In this document: positions 8,945 to 16,862 of the stretch, piece after piece
Layout: the number at the start of each line of letters is the position of its first letter
Numbering within the stretch: the stretch's first letter is position 1
Assembly (NCBI GenBank): GCA_963763015.1
Contig: CAVXML010000008.1
Coordinates: 243,215 to 307,214 of the forward strand
Source: Fodinibacter sp963763015
Lineage (GTDB): Bacteria > Actinomycetota > Actinomycetes > Actinomycetales > Dermatophilaceae
DNA length: 64,000 bases
Direction: 5' to 3'
Made by a program: the position numbers and the translations under genes
Notes under the pieces: model-generated
Databases searched by the model: none
What the model saw: the letters and a program-made list of their open reading frames with translations, nothing else
What the model was told of the DNA's origin: nothing

Positions 8945-9642
8945 CCTGCGAATTCGCCCACTTCGACGCCGTCTACGTCCTCGGCGCCCTCGCTCCGAGC
9001 GAGCGCCTCGACTTCGAGCGACACCTGGCCGGATGTGCCGAGTGCAGCCGGTCGGTGCGTCAGCTGGCCGGCCTCCCGGGGCTGCTGGCTCACGTCCACA
9101 TGGACGAGCTCGAGCCCGCTGACGGCCCACCACTTCCCAGCACGCTCCTGCCCTCCCTGGTGCGCGAGGTGCAGAGGACCCAGCGCCGTCGCTCCGTGCT
9201 CGTCGGGACCCTGGCGGCCACCGTGGCAGCGGTGGTCGCGACCACGCTGGCGGTGTGGGTAGGCGTCGAGGCCGACCGGGAAGCGGACTCCCCGGCATCC
9301 CCGGCGGCTGCGGCGACGAGGACGCCCGGCCTGCCGATGGTGCCGGTCGCACCGACAGCCGTGCGGGCCGACGTGCTCGTCGCGAACGTCGCGTGGGGGA
9401 CACGCCTCGACGTCACGTGCTCGTACGCGGCGGAGGACGAGGACTACGAAGCCTCGAGCGGCGCGGAGTACGCACTCGTCGTCCGCACCCGAGACGGTCG
9501 GGCCGAGCAGGTGGCGACGTGGCGTGGCCTCCCTGGTCGGACCATGCGCCTGTCCGCCGCGACCGCGACGAGCCGCAGCGAGATCGAGACCGTGGAGATG
9601 CGGACGGCCGACGGGGTCGTGCTGCTGCGGCTGAGCGTCTGA
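8941..9642 (+). CDS. Zinc-binding anti-sigma factor (ZAS, membrane)
   Basis: A 233-residue anti-sigma factor. The N-terminal ZAS domain has the H-x3-C-x2-C zinc motif (HLAGCAEC near residue 30). One membrane segment follows at ~85-107 (SVLVGTLAATVAAVVATTLA), then an extracytoplasmic domain of ~110 residues. It should hold the partner sigma at the membrane until an outside or redox signal releases it. The four-base overlap with the sigma gene supports the pairing. Its stop is one base from the convergent membrane gene's stop. Confidence 0.93.
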   Translation: MTCEFAHFDAVYVLGALAPSERLDFERHLAGCAECSRSVRQLAGLPGLLAHVHMDELEPADGPPLPSTLLPSLVREVQRTQRRRSVLVGTLAATVAAVVATTLAVWVGVEADREADSPASPAAAATRTPGLPMVPVAPTAVRADVLVANVAWGTRLDVTCSYAAEDEDYEASSGAEYALVVRTRDGRAEQVATWRGLPGRTMRLSAATATSRSEIETVEMRTADGVVLLRLSV

Positions 9643-9643
9643 G

Positions 9644-10021
9644 TCAGTAGTAGTCCGCGGTCCGCCTGCTCATCCACGCCTCGCGGAGGAGGATCAGGCC
9701 ACCGACGATGCACACGACCTCCGAGGCGGCCGCGGTGAGCACCCACCCGCCGGACCATGTCTCGTTGACGCCGAACAGCCCGACCGTCGTCGACATGATG
9801 AACGCCCCGAGGGTGCTCGCCCCGAACCCCGTGACGAGGAATGCCGGGATCCAGTGCCGCCACACCAGCAGCATGACCGCGATCACCACCCCGGCCACGC
9901 CGTTGACGAGGAACGCCGGCCCGATGACGTCGATGTCGCGGTAGTTCTGGAACCACCACAGCCAGAGGTGGACCACCGCCGAGACCAGGGCCGCCACGGC
10001 CGTCACGATCCGCACCCACAT
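9644..10021 (-). CDS. Small four-helix membrane protein, predicted sigma target
   Basis: A 125-residue protein with about four membrane segments (VRIVTAVAALVSAVVHLWLW, AFLVNGVAGVVIAVMLLVW, and two more) and a basic C-terminal tail. The start ATG 10021 has GGAGG 6 nt upstream; longer frames upstream have no such site. Function is not recognised. A SigL-type promoter on this strand (10085-10112) lies 64 bp upstream, so it should respond to the same signal as the adjacent sigma factor. Confidence 0.82.
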   Translation of the reverse strand: MWVRIVTAVAALVSAVVHLWLWWFQNYRDIDVIGPAFLVNGVAGVVIAVMLLVWRHWIPAFLVTGFGASTLGAFIMSTTVGLFGVNETWSGGWVLTAAASEVVCIVGGLILLREAWMSRRTADYY

Positions 10022-10084
10022 GATGTCCTCCGTCCCTCGCGGGGATGCCGTCGGCGTCCGGGCAGCGCCGCAGTCCCTGCCCTT

Positions 10085-10112
10085 CACACGCAACCGGCGC
10101 CTCGGCGGTTCA
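10085..10112 (-). promoter_or_regulatory. SigL-type promoter (reverse) for small membrane gene
   Basis: On the reverse strand, TGAACC (10112-10107), a 16-nt spacer, then CGTGTG (10090-10085). Same spacing as the promoter before the sigma gene; points toward the gene starting at 10021. Confidence 0.72.
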
Positions 10113-10148
10113 CCGAACGGTTGCACACTGCTCCGGCCCCCGCCACGC

Positions 10149-10176
10149 TGAACCACATCCGCGGTTCATCCGTGTG
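10149..10176 (+). promoter_or_regulatory. SigL-type promoter for the 10.2-19.3 kb operon
   Basis: TGAACC (10149-10154), a 16-nt spacer, then CGTGTG (10171-10176), about 67 bp before the first gene of the operon. Together with the reverse copy 40 bp away it makes a divergent pair. Confidence 0.75.
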
Positions 10177-10242
10177 GACGGGTACGGCCCGTCCGACTCC
10201 GCGGCGGCGACCCGTTCCGGCCGACACCCCGAGGAGGGCGCG

Positions 10243-11223
10243 ATGGCGGTGCAGGCCAGGGCGTTCTGGCTGCGGGAACCCGGCGTGGGGGAGATCCGGC
10301 CCGTGGAGCTGCCGAACCCGCGACCCGGCGAGGTCCTCGTGCGCACCCTGCGCTCGGCAGTGAGCCGCGGCACCGAGACGCTCGTGTTCCGCGGCTGCGT
10401 GCCCCCGGACCAGTACACGGCGATGCGAGCTCCCTTCCAGGAGGGCGAGTTCCCCGCCCCTGTCAAGTACGGCTACCTCAACGTCGGGGTGGTGGAGGAC
10501 GGGCCACCCGAGGTGGTCGGACGGACGGTGTTCTGCCTCTTCCCGCACCAGACGGCATACGTCGTGCCGGCCTCTGCGGTGGTGTTCGTGCCGGAGGGCG
10601 TGCCAGCCGCCCGGGCGGTGCTGGCGGGCACCGTGGAGACGGCCGTCAACGCGCTGTGGGATGCCGCGCCACTCGTCGGCGACCGGGTGACCGTCGTGGG
10701 AGCGGGCATGGTCGGGCTCTGTGTCGCCCGCCTCCTCGTCGGCGTGCCCGGTGTCGAGGTCACGGTGGTCGACGTCGACCCGGAGCGCGCCGTCGTGGTC
10801 GGCGCCATCGGCGCCCACTTCGCCCTGCCGGCGGAGGCCGAGGGCGGACGTGACCTCGTCGTCCATGCGAGCGCCACGTCGACCGGGCTCCAGCTCTCGA
10901 TCGATCTGCTGTCGGCGGAGGGAACGGTCGTCGAGCTGAGCTGGTACGGCGACGCCGAGGTGAACCTGCGGCTGGGCGGCACGTTCCACTCGGGTCGCCT
11001 GTCGATCCGGGCGAGCCAGGTCGGGGCCGTCTCCGCGGCCCGGAGGGGTCGCCGCTCGACGACCGACCGCCTCGGGCTCGCCCTGCGCCTCCTCGAGGAC
11101 CCGACGTTCGACGCCCTGCTGACGGGGAGCTCGGCCTTCGACGATCTCCCGCAGACCCTCCGGCGCCTGGCGGACGGCAGTCTCCCGGCGCTGTGCCACA
11201 CGATCACCTACGGCGAGGAGTAG
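10243..11223 (+). CDS. MDR-family dehydrogenase (non-zinc)
   Basis: A 326-residue medium-chain dehydrogenase/reductase. The N-terminal GroES-like half is PRPGEVLVRTLRSAVSRGTE and the Rossmann half has GDRVTVVGAGMVGLCVARLL near residues 145-165. It lacks the Cys/GHE zinc-ligand pattern of alcohol dehydrogenases and resembles BchC-like members acting on complex ring compounds. It starts at ATG 10243 after GAGGAGG and is the first gene behind the SigL-type promoter. It probably reduces or oxidises an intermediate of the operon's product; the substrate is unknown. Confidence 0.85.
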   Translation: MAVQARAFWLREPGVGEIRPVELPNPRPGEVLVRTLRSAVSRGTETLVFRGCVPPDQYTAMRAPFQEGEFPAPVKYGYLNVGVVEDGPPEVVGRTVFCLFPHQTAYVVPASAVVFVPEGVPAARAVLAGTVETAVNALWDAAPLVGDRVTVVGAGMVGLCVARLLVGVPGVEVTVVDVDPERAVVVGAIGAHFALPAEAEGGRDLVVHASATSTGLQLSIDLLSAEGTVVELSWYGDAEVNLRLGGTFHSGRLSIRASQVGAVSAARRGRRSTTDRLGLALRLLEDPTFDALLTGSSAFDDLPQTLRRLADGSLPALCHTITYGEE

Positions 11224-11227
11224 CCCA

Positions 11228-11626
11228 GTGTTCAGCGTGACCGTCCGCGACCACATGATGGTCGCCCACAGCCTCCGCGGAGAGGTCTTCGGGCCCGCGC
11301 AGCGGCTGCACGGCGCGACGTACGTCGTCGACGCGACCTTCCGCGCACCGTCCCTGGACGCCGACGGGATCGTCGTCGACCTCGGCAGGGCCGCCGACGC
11401 CCTTGCTGCGGTCGTCGGTGAGCTGAGCTACCGCAACCTCGATGACGAGCCGACCCTGGACCAGGTGAACACCACCACCGAGCGGCTCGCCGAGGTGGTC
11501 GCCGACCGGCTCGCCGCTCGCGTGCGTGCCGGCGACCTCGGCCCCGGGGCAGGGGGCGTCAGCTCCATCGCCGTCACGCTGCACGAGTCGCACGTCGCGT
11601 GGGCGTCGTACGAACGGGCGCCGTGA
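11228..11626 (+). CDS. 6-pyruvoyltetrahydropterin synthase-like protein with altered active site
   Basis: A 132-residue T-fold protein of the PTPS/QueD family, starting at GTG 11228, four bases after the dehydrogenase gene. The fold landmarks are present: AHSL (His14), LHGATY, and NTTTERLAE. However, QueD normally has a catalytic Cys before HGH; here the stretch EVFGPAQRLHGATY has no Cys and the second His of HGH is Ala30. The catalytic His of LDH is also replaced (LSYRNLD). Zinc binding and the classic lyase reaction are therefore doubtful. It may bind a pterin- or pyrimidine-like intermediate or catalyse a different step. Its stop overlaps the next gene as GTGA. Confidence 0.85.
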   Translation: MFSVTVRDHMMVAHSLRGEVFGPAQRLHGATYVVDATFRAPSLDADGIVVDLGRAADALAAVVGELSYRNLDDEPTLDQVNTTTERLAEVVADRLAARVRAGDLGPGAGGVSSIAVTLHESHVAWASYERAP

Positions 11627-12690
11627 GCACCGTGCACGTCGTCGTCCCTGAGGCGGTGGACGACCCCAGGCGGCCGAGTGGCGGCACCACGTACGACCGG
11701 CGGGTGGCTGCCGGTCTCTCGTCATGCGGCTGGACGGTGCACCGGCACGTCGCCAAGGGAGACTGGCCATCGGCGGACCGCCCTTCCCGTTCCGCCCTGA
11801 CAACCGCGCTCGCCGGCATGCCCGACGACGCCGTCGTGCTGCTCGACGGGCTCGTTGCGTCGGCGGTCCCGGAGGTGCTGGTGCCCGAGGGACGACGCCT
11901 CCGGCTCGTGGTCCTCGTGCACCTGCCGCTCGGTGTGGGGTCCACCGGCGGGCGTGCCGCCGAGCGGCTCTCGCGGGAGTGCGCGGTCCTCGCCGCCTCC
12001 GTCGCGGTCGTCGCGACGAGCCGGTGGACCCGGCAGTGGCTCCTGAGCACCTACGGACTGCAGCCCGGTCGGGTGCACGTCGTGGTCCCCGGTGTCGACC
12101 AGGCGACGGTGGTGCCGGGAACCGTCACCGGTGAGCGGCTGGTCTGCGTGGGTGCGGTCACCCATGTGAAGGGGCCCGACGTGCTCGTCGACGCGTTGGC
12201 CGAGGTGGTGGACGTGGGGTGGTCGTGCACCTGCATCGGTTCGATGGCGGTCGACCCGGCCTATGCGGAGCACGTTCGGAGCCGTGCTGCGGCCCTCCAC
12301 CTGCACGACCGCCTCCTGTTCAGCGGCCCCCTCGTCGGCCCCGACCTGGACGCCGCGTACGCGGCGGCGGACCTCGTCGTCGCCCCGTCGAGAACCGAGA
12401 CCTACGGCATGGCCGTCACCGAGGCACTTGCCCGCGGCATCCCGACCGTGGGCAGCGACGTCGGTGGGCTTCCGGAGGCGCTCGGACGGGCGCCGGACGG
12501 ATGCCGGCCCGGCATCCTCGTGCCGGCCGGGGATGCCGCGCGCCTGGCCGACGCACTTCGATGCTGGCTCACCGACGCCGGGCTTCGTGCCGACCTCCGC
12601 CGAGCGGCCCGGGCGCGCCGCTCCACGCTCACCGACTGGTCGGTGACCGCCGATCGGCTCGCCGGCATCCTCCGGGAGGTGGCGGCGTGA
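11623..12690 (+). CDS. GT4-family glycosyltransferase
   Basis: A 355-residue GT-B glycosyltransferase that starts at GTG 11623, overlapping the PTPS-like stop. Donor-site landmarks: GERLVCVGAVTHVKGPDVLV near residue 170 and SRTETYGMAVTEALARGIPT near 255-275 (the E-x7-E motif). No signal peptide; cytoplasmic. It likely adds a sugar to the small molecule made by the neighbouring Rib/PTPS-type enzymes. Sugar and acceptor are not predictable. The stop overlaps the methyltransferase start (GTGA). Confidence 0.9.
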   Translation: MSTVHVVVPEAVDDPRRPSGGTTYDRRVAAGLSSCGWTVHRHVAKGDWPSADRPSRSALTTALAGMPDDAVVLLDGLVASAVPEVLVPEGRRLRLVVLVHLPLGVGSTGGRAAERLSRECAVLAASVAVVATSRWTRQWLLSTYGLQPGRVHVVVPGVDQATVVPGTVTGERLVCVGAVTHVKGPDVLVDALAEVVDVGWSCTCIGSMAVDPAYAEHVRSRAAALHLHDRLLFSGPLVGPDLDAAYAAADLVVAPSRTETYGMAVTEALARGIPTVGSDVGGLPEALGRAPDGCRPGILVPAGDAARLADALRCWLTDAGLRADLRRAARARRSTLTDWSVTADRLAGILREVAA

Positions 12691-13520
12691 CGGACGTGGC
12701 GGTGCGGGTGAGCGAGGAGTGGCTGGCGCTCCGCGAGCCGGCCGACGCCGCGGCGCGGTCCACCGACCTGGTGCGCGAGGTGCACACGGGCCTGCTGGCC
12801 GGACCGACCGCGGTGGTGCACGACCTGGGGTCGGGGACCGGCTCCATGGTTCGCTGGCTGGCCCCGATGCTCGACGGTCCGCAGCACTGGGTGCTCCACG
12901 ACCGCGACGAGCACCTGCTGGCCGGCGCCGTGGTCGACGCGCCCGCTGCGGCCGACGGCTCGGTCGTCACCGTGGAGGAGCGACAGGGGGACGTGACCCG
13001 GTTGCGGCCCGACGACCTGGCCGGCGCGACGTTGGTCACGGCGTCGGCCCTGCTCGACATGCTCACCGCCGAGGAGCTGGACCGCCTCGTGCGGTTGTGC
13101 GTCGCGGCGAGCTCCCCCGCGTTGATGACACTCTCGGTCGTCGGCCGGGTCGAGCTGAGCCCCGCCGATCCCATGGACGATGTGCTCGGCGCTGCCTTCG
13201 ACGACCACCAGCGGCGCACGGCCGGCGGCCGCACTCTGCTCGGTCCCGACGCCGTGGGGGTCGCCGTCGAGATGTTCCGCACCCTGGGCGCCCAGGTGAC
13301 CACCCGACCCAGCCCGTGGCGGCTCGGCCCGCGGAGCCGCCACCTCGTGGCGGGGTGGCTCGACGGCTGGGTGGCGGCCGCCTGCGAGCAACGACCCGAG
13401 CTGGCCGAGTCGAGCGTGGGCTACCTCGCCCGACGGGCGGCCGACGTCGAGGAGGGTCGGTTGCACGTGGTGGTCGACCACCTCGACGTGTTGGCCCGAC
13501 CTCAGGGAGGACCCCGATGA
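12687..13520 (+). CDS. Class I SAM-dependent methyltransferase-like protein
   Basis: A 277-residue protein with a Rossmann SAM site VVHDLGSGTGSMVRWLAPML near residues 42-62 and an acidic strand end (WVLHDRDEHLL). Starts at GTG 12687 inside the GT4 stop and ends in ATGA with the next gene. The second half is divergent, so catalysis on a specific substrate cannot be inferred. Position inside an unbroken run of overlapping genes ties it to the same product. Confidence 0.85.
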   Translation: MTDVAVRVSEEWLALREPADAAARSTDLVREVHTGLLAGPTAVVHDLGSGTGSMVRWLAPMLDGPQHWVLHDRDEHLLAGAVVDAPAAADGSVVTVEERQGDVTRLRPDDLAGATLVTASALLDMLTAEELDRLVRLCVAASSPALMTLSVVGRVELSPADPMDDVLGAAFDDHQRRTAGGRTLLGPDAVGVAVEMFRTLGAQVTTRPSPWRLGPRSRHLVAGWLDGWVAAACEQRPELAESSVGYLARRAADVEEGRLHVVVDHLDVLARPQGGPR

Positions 13521-14611
13521 ACCGGCCGGCCCCGCCCCCCGTACGTCATCTCGAGCTGGGCACCGTGCGCCGCCCGGGTCCGGGCGCCGGCGCACGCCGA
13601 CGGGCGGAGGCCGGGATCGACGGGTCGTGGTGGCGGTGGCTCCGACCGCTGGGTGGGGCGACGATCCTCGGCGTCGTCGTCGCCACCCTCGGCGGCGGAC
13701 CGGTGGTGGACGCCCTGCGGGCGACGGACGGAACCGCGCTCGCGATGGGCGCGGGCGTTGCCTTCCTCACCACCGTCTGCGCCGCATGGCGGTGGCGACT
13801 CGTGGCCGGACGCCTCGAGGCGGGGCTCACCATGCCGTCGGCGGTCGCCGCCTGCTACCGCTCCCAGTTCCTCAACGTGACCCTCCCCGGCGGGGTGCTC
13901 GGCGACGTCAGCCGGGGCGTGCACCATGGCCGCGGGGTGGACGACGTCGGGCGCGGCCTCCGCACGGTCGCCTGGGAGCGGGCCTCCGGCCAGGTCGTCC
14001 TCGTCGTGCTCACCGTGTCGGTGCTCCTCGTGACCCGCCCCTTCGCGGCACCGGGTATCGGCGGCCCAGCGTGGGCGCTCCTCGCCGTGGCGGCTCTGGC
14101 TGTCGGGGTCGCACTGAGCGCCCGGAGTGGAGGTCAGGGCATCGTCGGCCGGATCGGGCGCGTGGTGACGGCGGACGGGCGAGCGCTGTTGGAGCCCACG
14201 GCATCCGGGGGGATCGTGCTCGCGTCGCTGGGCGTCGTGGGCGGGCACGTGGCGACGTTCGCCATCGCGGCCCGGGCTGTCGGCGTGGGGCTGCCGGTGG
14301 TCGAGCTCCTGCCCATCGCCCTGCTGGTGCTGCTCGTCTCGGCGGTGCCGCTCAACCTGGCGGGCTGGGGGCCACGTGAGGGAGCCGCGGCGTGGGCGTT
14401 CGGAGCGGCAGGGCTCGATGCCGGGCAGGGACTGGCCGTGGCGGTCGCCTACGGTGCGATCGTCTTCGTCGCGACCCTGCCCGGAGCGGTGTCGCTCCTC
14501 GTGGGCCTGACGCGACAGTCGACTCTGAGGATGCCGCCCGGCACCGGCCCGCGCGGACGCGCCGGGTACCGGTCGGTCGGCGGCGCGGTGGACGGGACCG
14601 CCCGTGGCTGA
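13517..14611 (+). CDS. Lysylphosphatidylglycerol synthase TM-domain/flippase-like membrane protein
   Basis: A 364-residue polytopic membrane protein of the UPF0104/AglD2 family, which forms the flippase half of MprF and also occurs alone. After a ~40-residue cytoplasmic tail it has about eight membrane segments. The family signature FLNVTLPGGVLGDVSRGVHH is at ~115-134 and VPLNLAGWGPREGAAAW follows later. No lysyltransferase domain is attached. It could move a lipid-linked or hydrophobic product across the membrane (inference). It starts at ATG 13517 overlapping the methyltransferase stop and overlaps the next gene by 8 bases. Confidence 0.9.
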   Translation: MNRPAPPPVRHLELGTVRRPGPGAGARRRAEAGIDGSWWRWLRPLGGATILGVVVATLGGGPVVDALRATDGTALAMGAGVAFLTTVCAAWRWRLVAGRLEAGLTMPSAVAACYRSQFLNVTLPGGVLGDVSRGVHHGRGVDDVGRGLRTVAWERASGQVVLVVLTVSVLLVTRPFAAPGIGGPAWALLAVAALAVGVALSARSGGQGIVGRIGRVVTADGRALLEPTASGGIVLASLGVVGGHVATFAIAARAVGVGLPVVELLPIALLVLLVSAVPLNLAGWGPREGAAAWAFGAAGLDAGQGLAVAVAYGAIVFVATLPGAVSLLVGLTRQSTLRMPPGTGPRGRAGYRSVGGAVDGTARG

Positions 14612-15317
14612 GCGCCCCTACACCGTGCTGAGCTGCGCCACGTCTCTCGACGGCTACCTCGACGACAGGTCGGGGCAGCGACTCATGCTGAGCACCGCGG
14701 CCGACCTCGACCGGGTGGACGCCGTGCGGGCGAGCTGCGACGCGATCCTCGTCGGTGCGGGAACGGTGCGGTCGGACAACCCCCGACTCGTGGTGCGCAG
14801 CCCCGAGCGCCGTGCCCGGCGGGTCGCCGAAGGTCGGGCTCCCACGCCGTGCAAGGTGACCATCACCCGGCATCCGACCATGGATGCCGCGGCGGCGGTC
14901 TTCGCACCACGAGACGGCGACGCCCTCGTCTACTGCGCCAGCCCCTCGGTGGGCGGCACGCGCGAGCGCCTGGGCGCCGCCGCGACGGTGGTCGACGCCG
15001 GGGAGTCTCCGGCGATGAGCTGGGTCGGCGAGGACCTGGCCGCCAGAGGGGTTCGCCGGCTCATGGTCGAGGGCGGCCAGAGCGTGCTCACCCAGTTCCT
15101 CGCTCTTGGCCTCGCCGACGAGCTCCAGCTCGTCGTGGCGCCGTTCTTCGTGGCCGACGCCGGGGCGCACCGCGTCGTCGCCGACGGCCCGTTGCCGTGG
15201 AACCGTGACCGGCGGGCGCGCCTCGCCGAGGTCCGGCAGATCGACGACACCGTGCTCCTGCGCTACGCGCTCTCGGCACGCTTCGAGCAGGACGACCCGG
15301 AAGGACCGACGACATGA
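14604..15317 (+). CDS. RibD C-terminal/DHFR-fold reductase
   Basis: A 237-residue stand-alone RibD-C reductase. Motifs: SCATSLDGYLDD at the N-terminus, DAILVGAGTVRSDNPRLVVR near residue 45, and MVEGGQSVLTQFLALGLADE near 155. Such proteins reduce 2,5-diamino-6-ribosylamino-pyrimidinone phosphate to the ribityl form with NADPH, using the GTP cyclohydrolase II product as substrate. The deaminase half of bacterial RibD is absent, so it fits the fungal/archaeal reaction order. It starts at GTG 14604 and couples to ribA by ATGA. Confidence 0.9.
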   Translation: MAERPYTVLSCATSLDGYLDDRSGQRLMLSTAADLDRVDAVRASCDAILVGAGTVRSDNPRLVVRSPERRARRVAEGRAPTPCKVTITRHPTMDAAAAVFAPRDGDALVYCASPSVGGTRERLGAAATVVDAGESPAMSWVGEDLAARGVRRLMVEGGQSVLTQFLALGLADELQLVVAPFFVADAGAHRVVADGPLPWNRDRRARLAEVRQIDDTVLLRYALSARFEQDDPEGPTT

Positions 15318-16032
15318 CCGACCGTGCACCCGCCGCGACGATCCGGACCGAGGTCATGGTGCCGCTCTCCTTCGCCGACGGATACGGCACGGTGGCGCGG
15401 GTGCTCACCTTCGACGGTCTCGTCGACGGGAGGGAGCACATCGCCATGGGGTTGGGTGACCGCGTCACCTCCGCGGACCCGGCCGCCGTTCACCTTCCTG
15501 TGCCCCTGGTGCGGCTGCACAGCGAGTGCCTGACCGGGGACGTCTTCGGCAGCCAGCGTTGTGACTGTGGACCGCAGATGCGCGAGGCGGTCCAGCGCAT
15601 CGCGGAGGAAGGCGGCTACCTCCTGTACCTCCGGCAGGAGGGCCGAGGGATCGGGCTCTACAGCAAGCTCGACGCCTACGCGCTGCAGGACGTCGGGCTC
15701 GACACCTACGACGCCAACGTGGCGCTCGGGTTTCCAGGCGGACGCGCGCGACTACACCGTCGCCGTGCAGATGATCGAGGCGCTGGGAGTCGCCGACGGT
15801 GGCCCTGCTCAGCAACAACCCCGACAAGGCGAACCAGCTCGGCCGGCTCGGCATCACCGTCACCGAGCGCGTGCCGACCAGGGTCCACTGGAGCCCCGCG
15901 AACGCCCGGTACCTCGCGACCAAGGCGTTGCGCGGTGCACACACCTTCGAGCCGGGAGCCGGGGACGAGGTCGACGCCGGGGATGCCGGCCGGCCCGCCG
16001 CCGTCCCGGCCCACCCCAGGCTCCAGGCATGA
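15314..16032 (+). pseudogene. ribA: GTP cyclohydrolase II (ribA), two frameshifts
   Basis: RibA opens the imidazole ring of GTP to give 2,5-diamino-6-ribosylamino-pyrimidinone phosphate. The first frame gives the zinc site (SECLTGDVFGSQRCDCGPQM, three Cys) and the Arg/Tyr active-site stretch EGRGIGLYSKLDAYALQD. The next frame gives ADARDYTVAVQMIEALGV and the last TVALLSNNPDKANQLGRLGI. Two single extra bases (TTTCC at 15731-15735 and CC near 15793) account for the breaks, and removing both restores a full-length protein. This looks like sequencing error more than decay, because every motif survives. The DHBP synthase half of bifunctional RibBA is absent. Confidence 0.88.
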
Positions 16033-16179
16033 GCCGTCGTCGGCTCGCACCGCGATGAACGGGACGTCGGCTGCGCCACTTGCCGTTCCGGTGTCCATCG
16101 ACTCACGGCGGCAGTCACCGGCCGTCGGCGTGGTCGCAGGCGGCGGCGGTGCTCGTGCAGGGTGCGCTGTCTGGCCGCG

Positions 16180-16862
16180 ATGGCTTCCACCGTCGGGTTG
16201 AGTCCCGTGGGGTGGGCGGTCGGTCTGGCGTGCGCGGTCGTCCTCACGGGCCTCGCGGGTCATCGCCTCGCCGTCGGGGGGAAGGACGACGTCGGGCCGG
16301 CCAACCTCGTGACGTTGTTCCGAGGGCTCCTCGCCTGCACTGCAGCCGCGTTGGCTGTCGAGTCGCTCATCGGGCGGGACGTCGCCCCTGCCGTGCTCGC
16401 CTTGGCGGTCCCGGCACTCCTGCTCGACGCGATGGACGGGTGGGTCGCTCGCCGGACTCGCACGGTGACCGAGTTCGGGGGGCGGTTCGACGGCGAGGTC
16501 GACGCCTTCCTCATCCTCGTCCTCAGCATCTATGTCGCGCCCACCTATGGGTGGTGGGTGCTGACGGCAGGGCTGGCGCGCTACGCCTTCCTCGTCGCCG
16601 GGTGGGTGCTGCCGTGGATGCGCGGGCGGCTCGAGTACCGCTACTGGCGCAAGGTGGTGACGGCGACGGCAGGCATCGTGCTCATCGTCGCGGCGGCGGA
16701 TGTGCTGCCGCGCTGGCTGACCGTGACCGGCCTTGTCGTCGGGCTGGCACTGCTGGCCGAGTCGTTCGGACGGGACGTGTGGTCGCTGTGGCGCCGACGC
16801 GACGCGTCTGCGGAGCCGAAGCCGATGTCGCGCACCGAGACCGAAGCCAGAGAAGATCGTGA
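16180..16862 (+). CDS. CDP-alcohol phosphatidyltransferase family membrane protein
   Basis: A membrane enzyme with about six helices carrying the complete CDP-OH-P signature D-x2-D-G-x2-A-R-x8-G-x3-D-x3-D, seen as LLDAMDGWVARRTRTVTEFG followed by GRFDGEVDAF near residues 85-115. It joins an alcohol (or polyol) to a CDP-activated lipid or alcohol. ATG 16180 is preferred; GTG 16162 is in frame. The frame with the motif runs on 800 nt into the next gene, while another frame stops at 16862 as GTGA with the next start. A frameshift between about 16.80 and 16.86 kb, or a nonconserved tail, is likely, so the C-terminus is uncertain. Confidence 0.8.
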
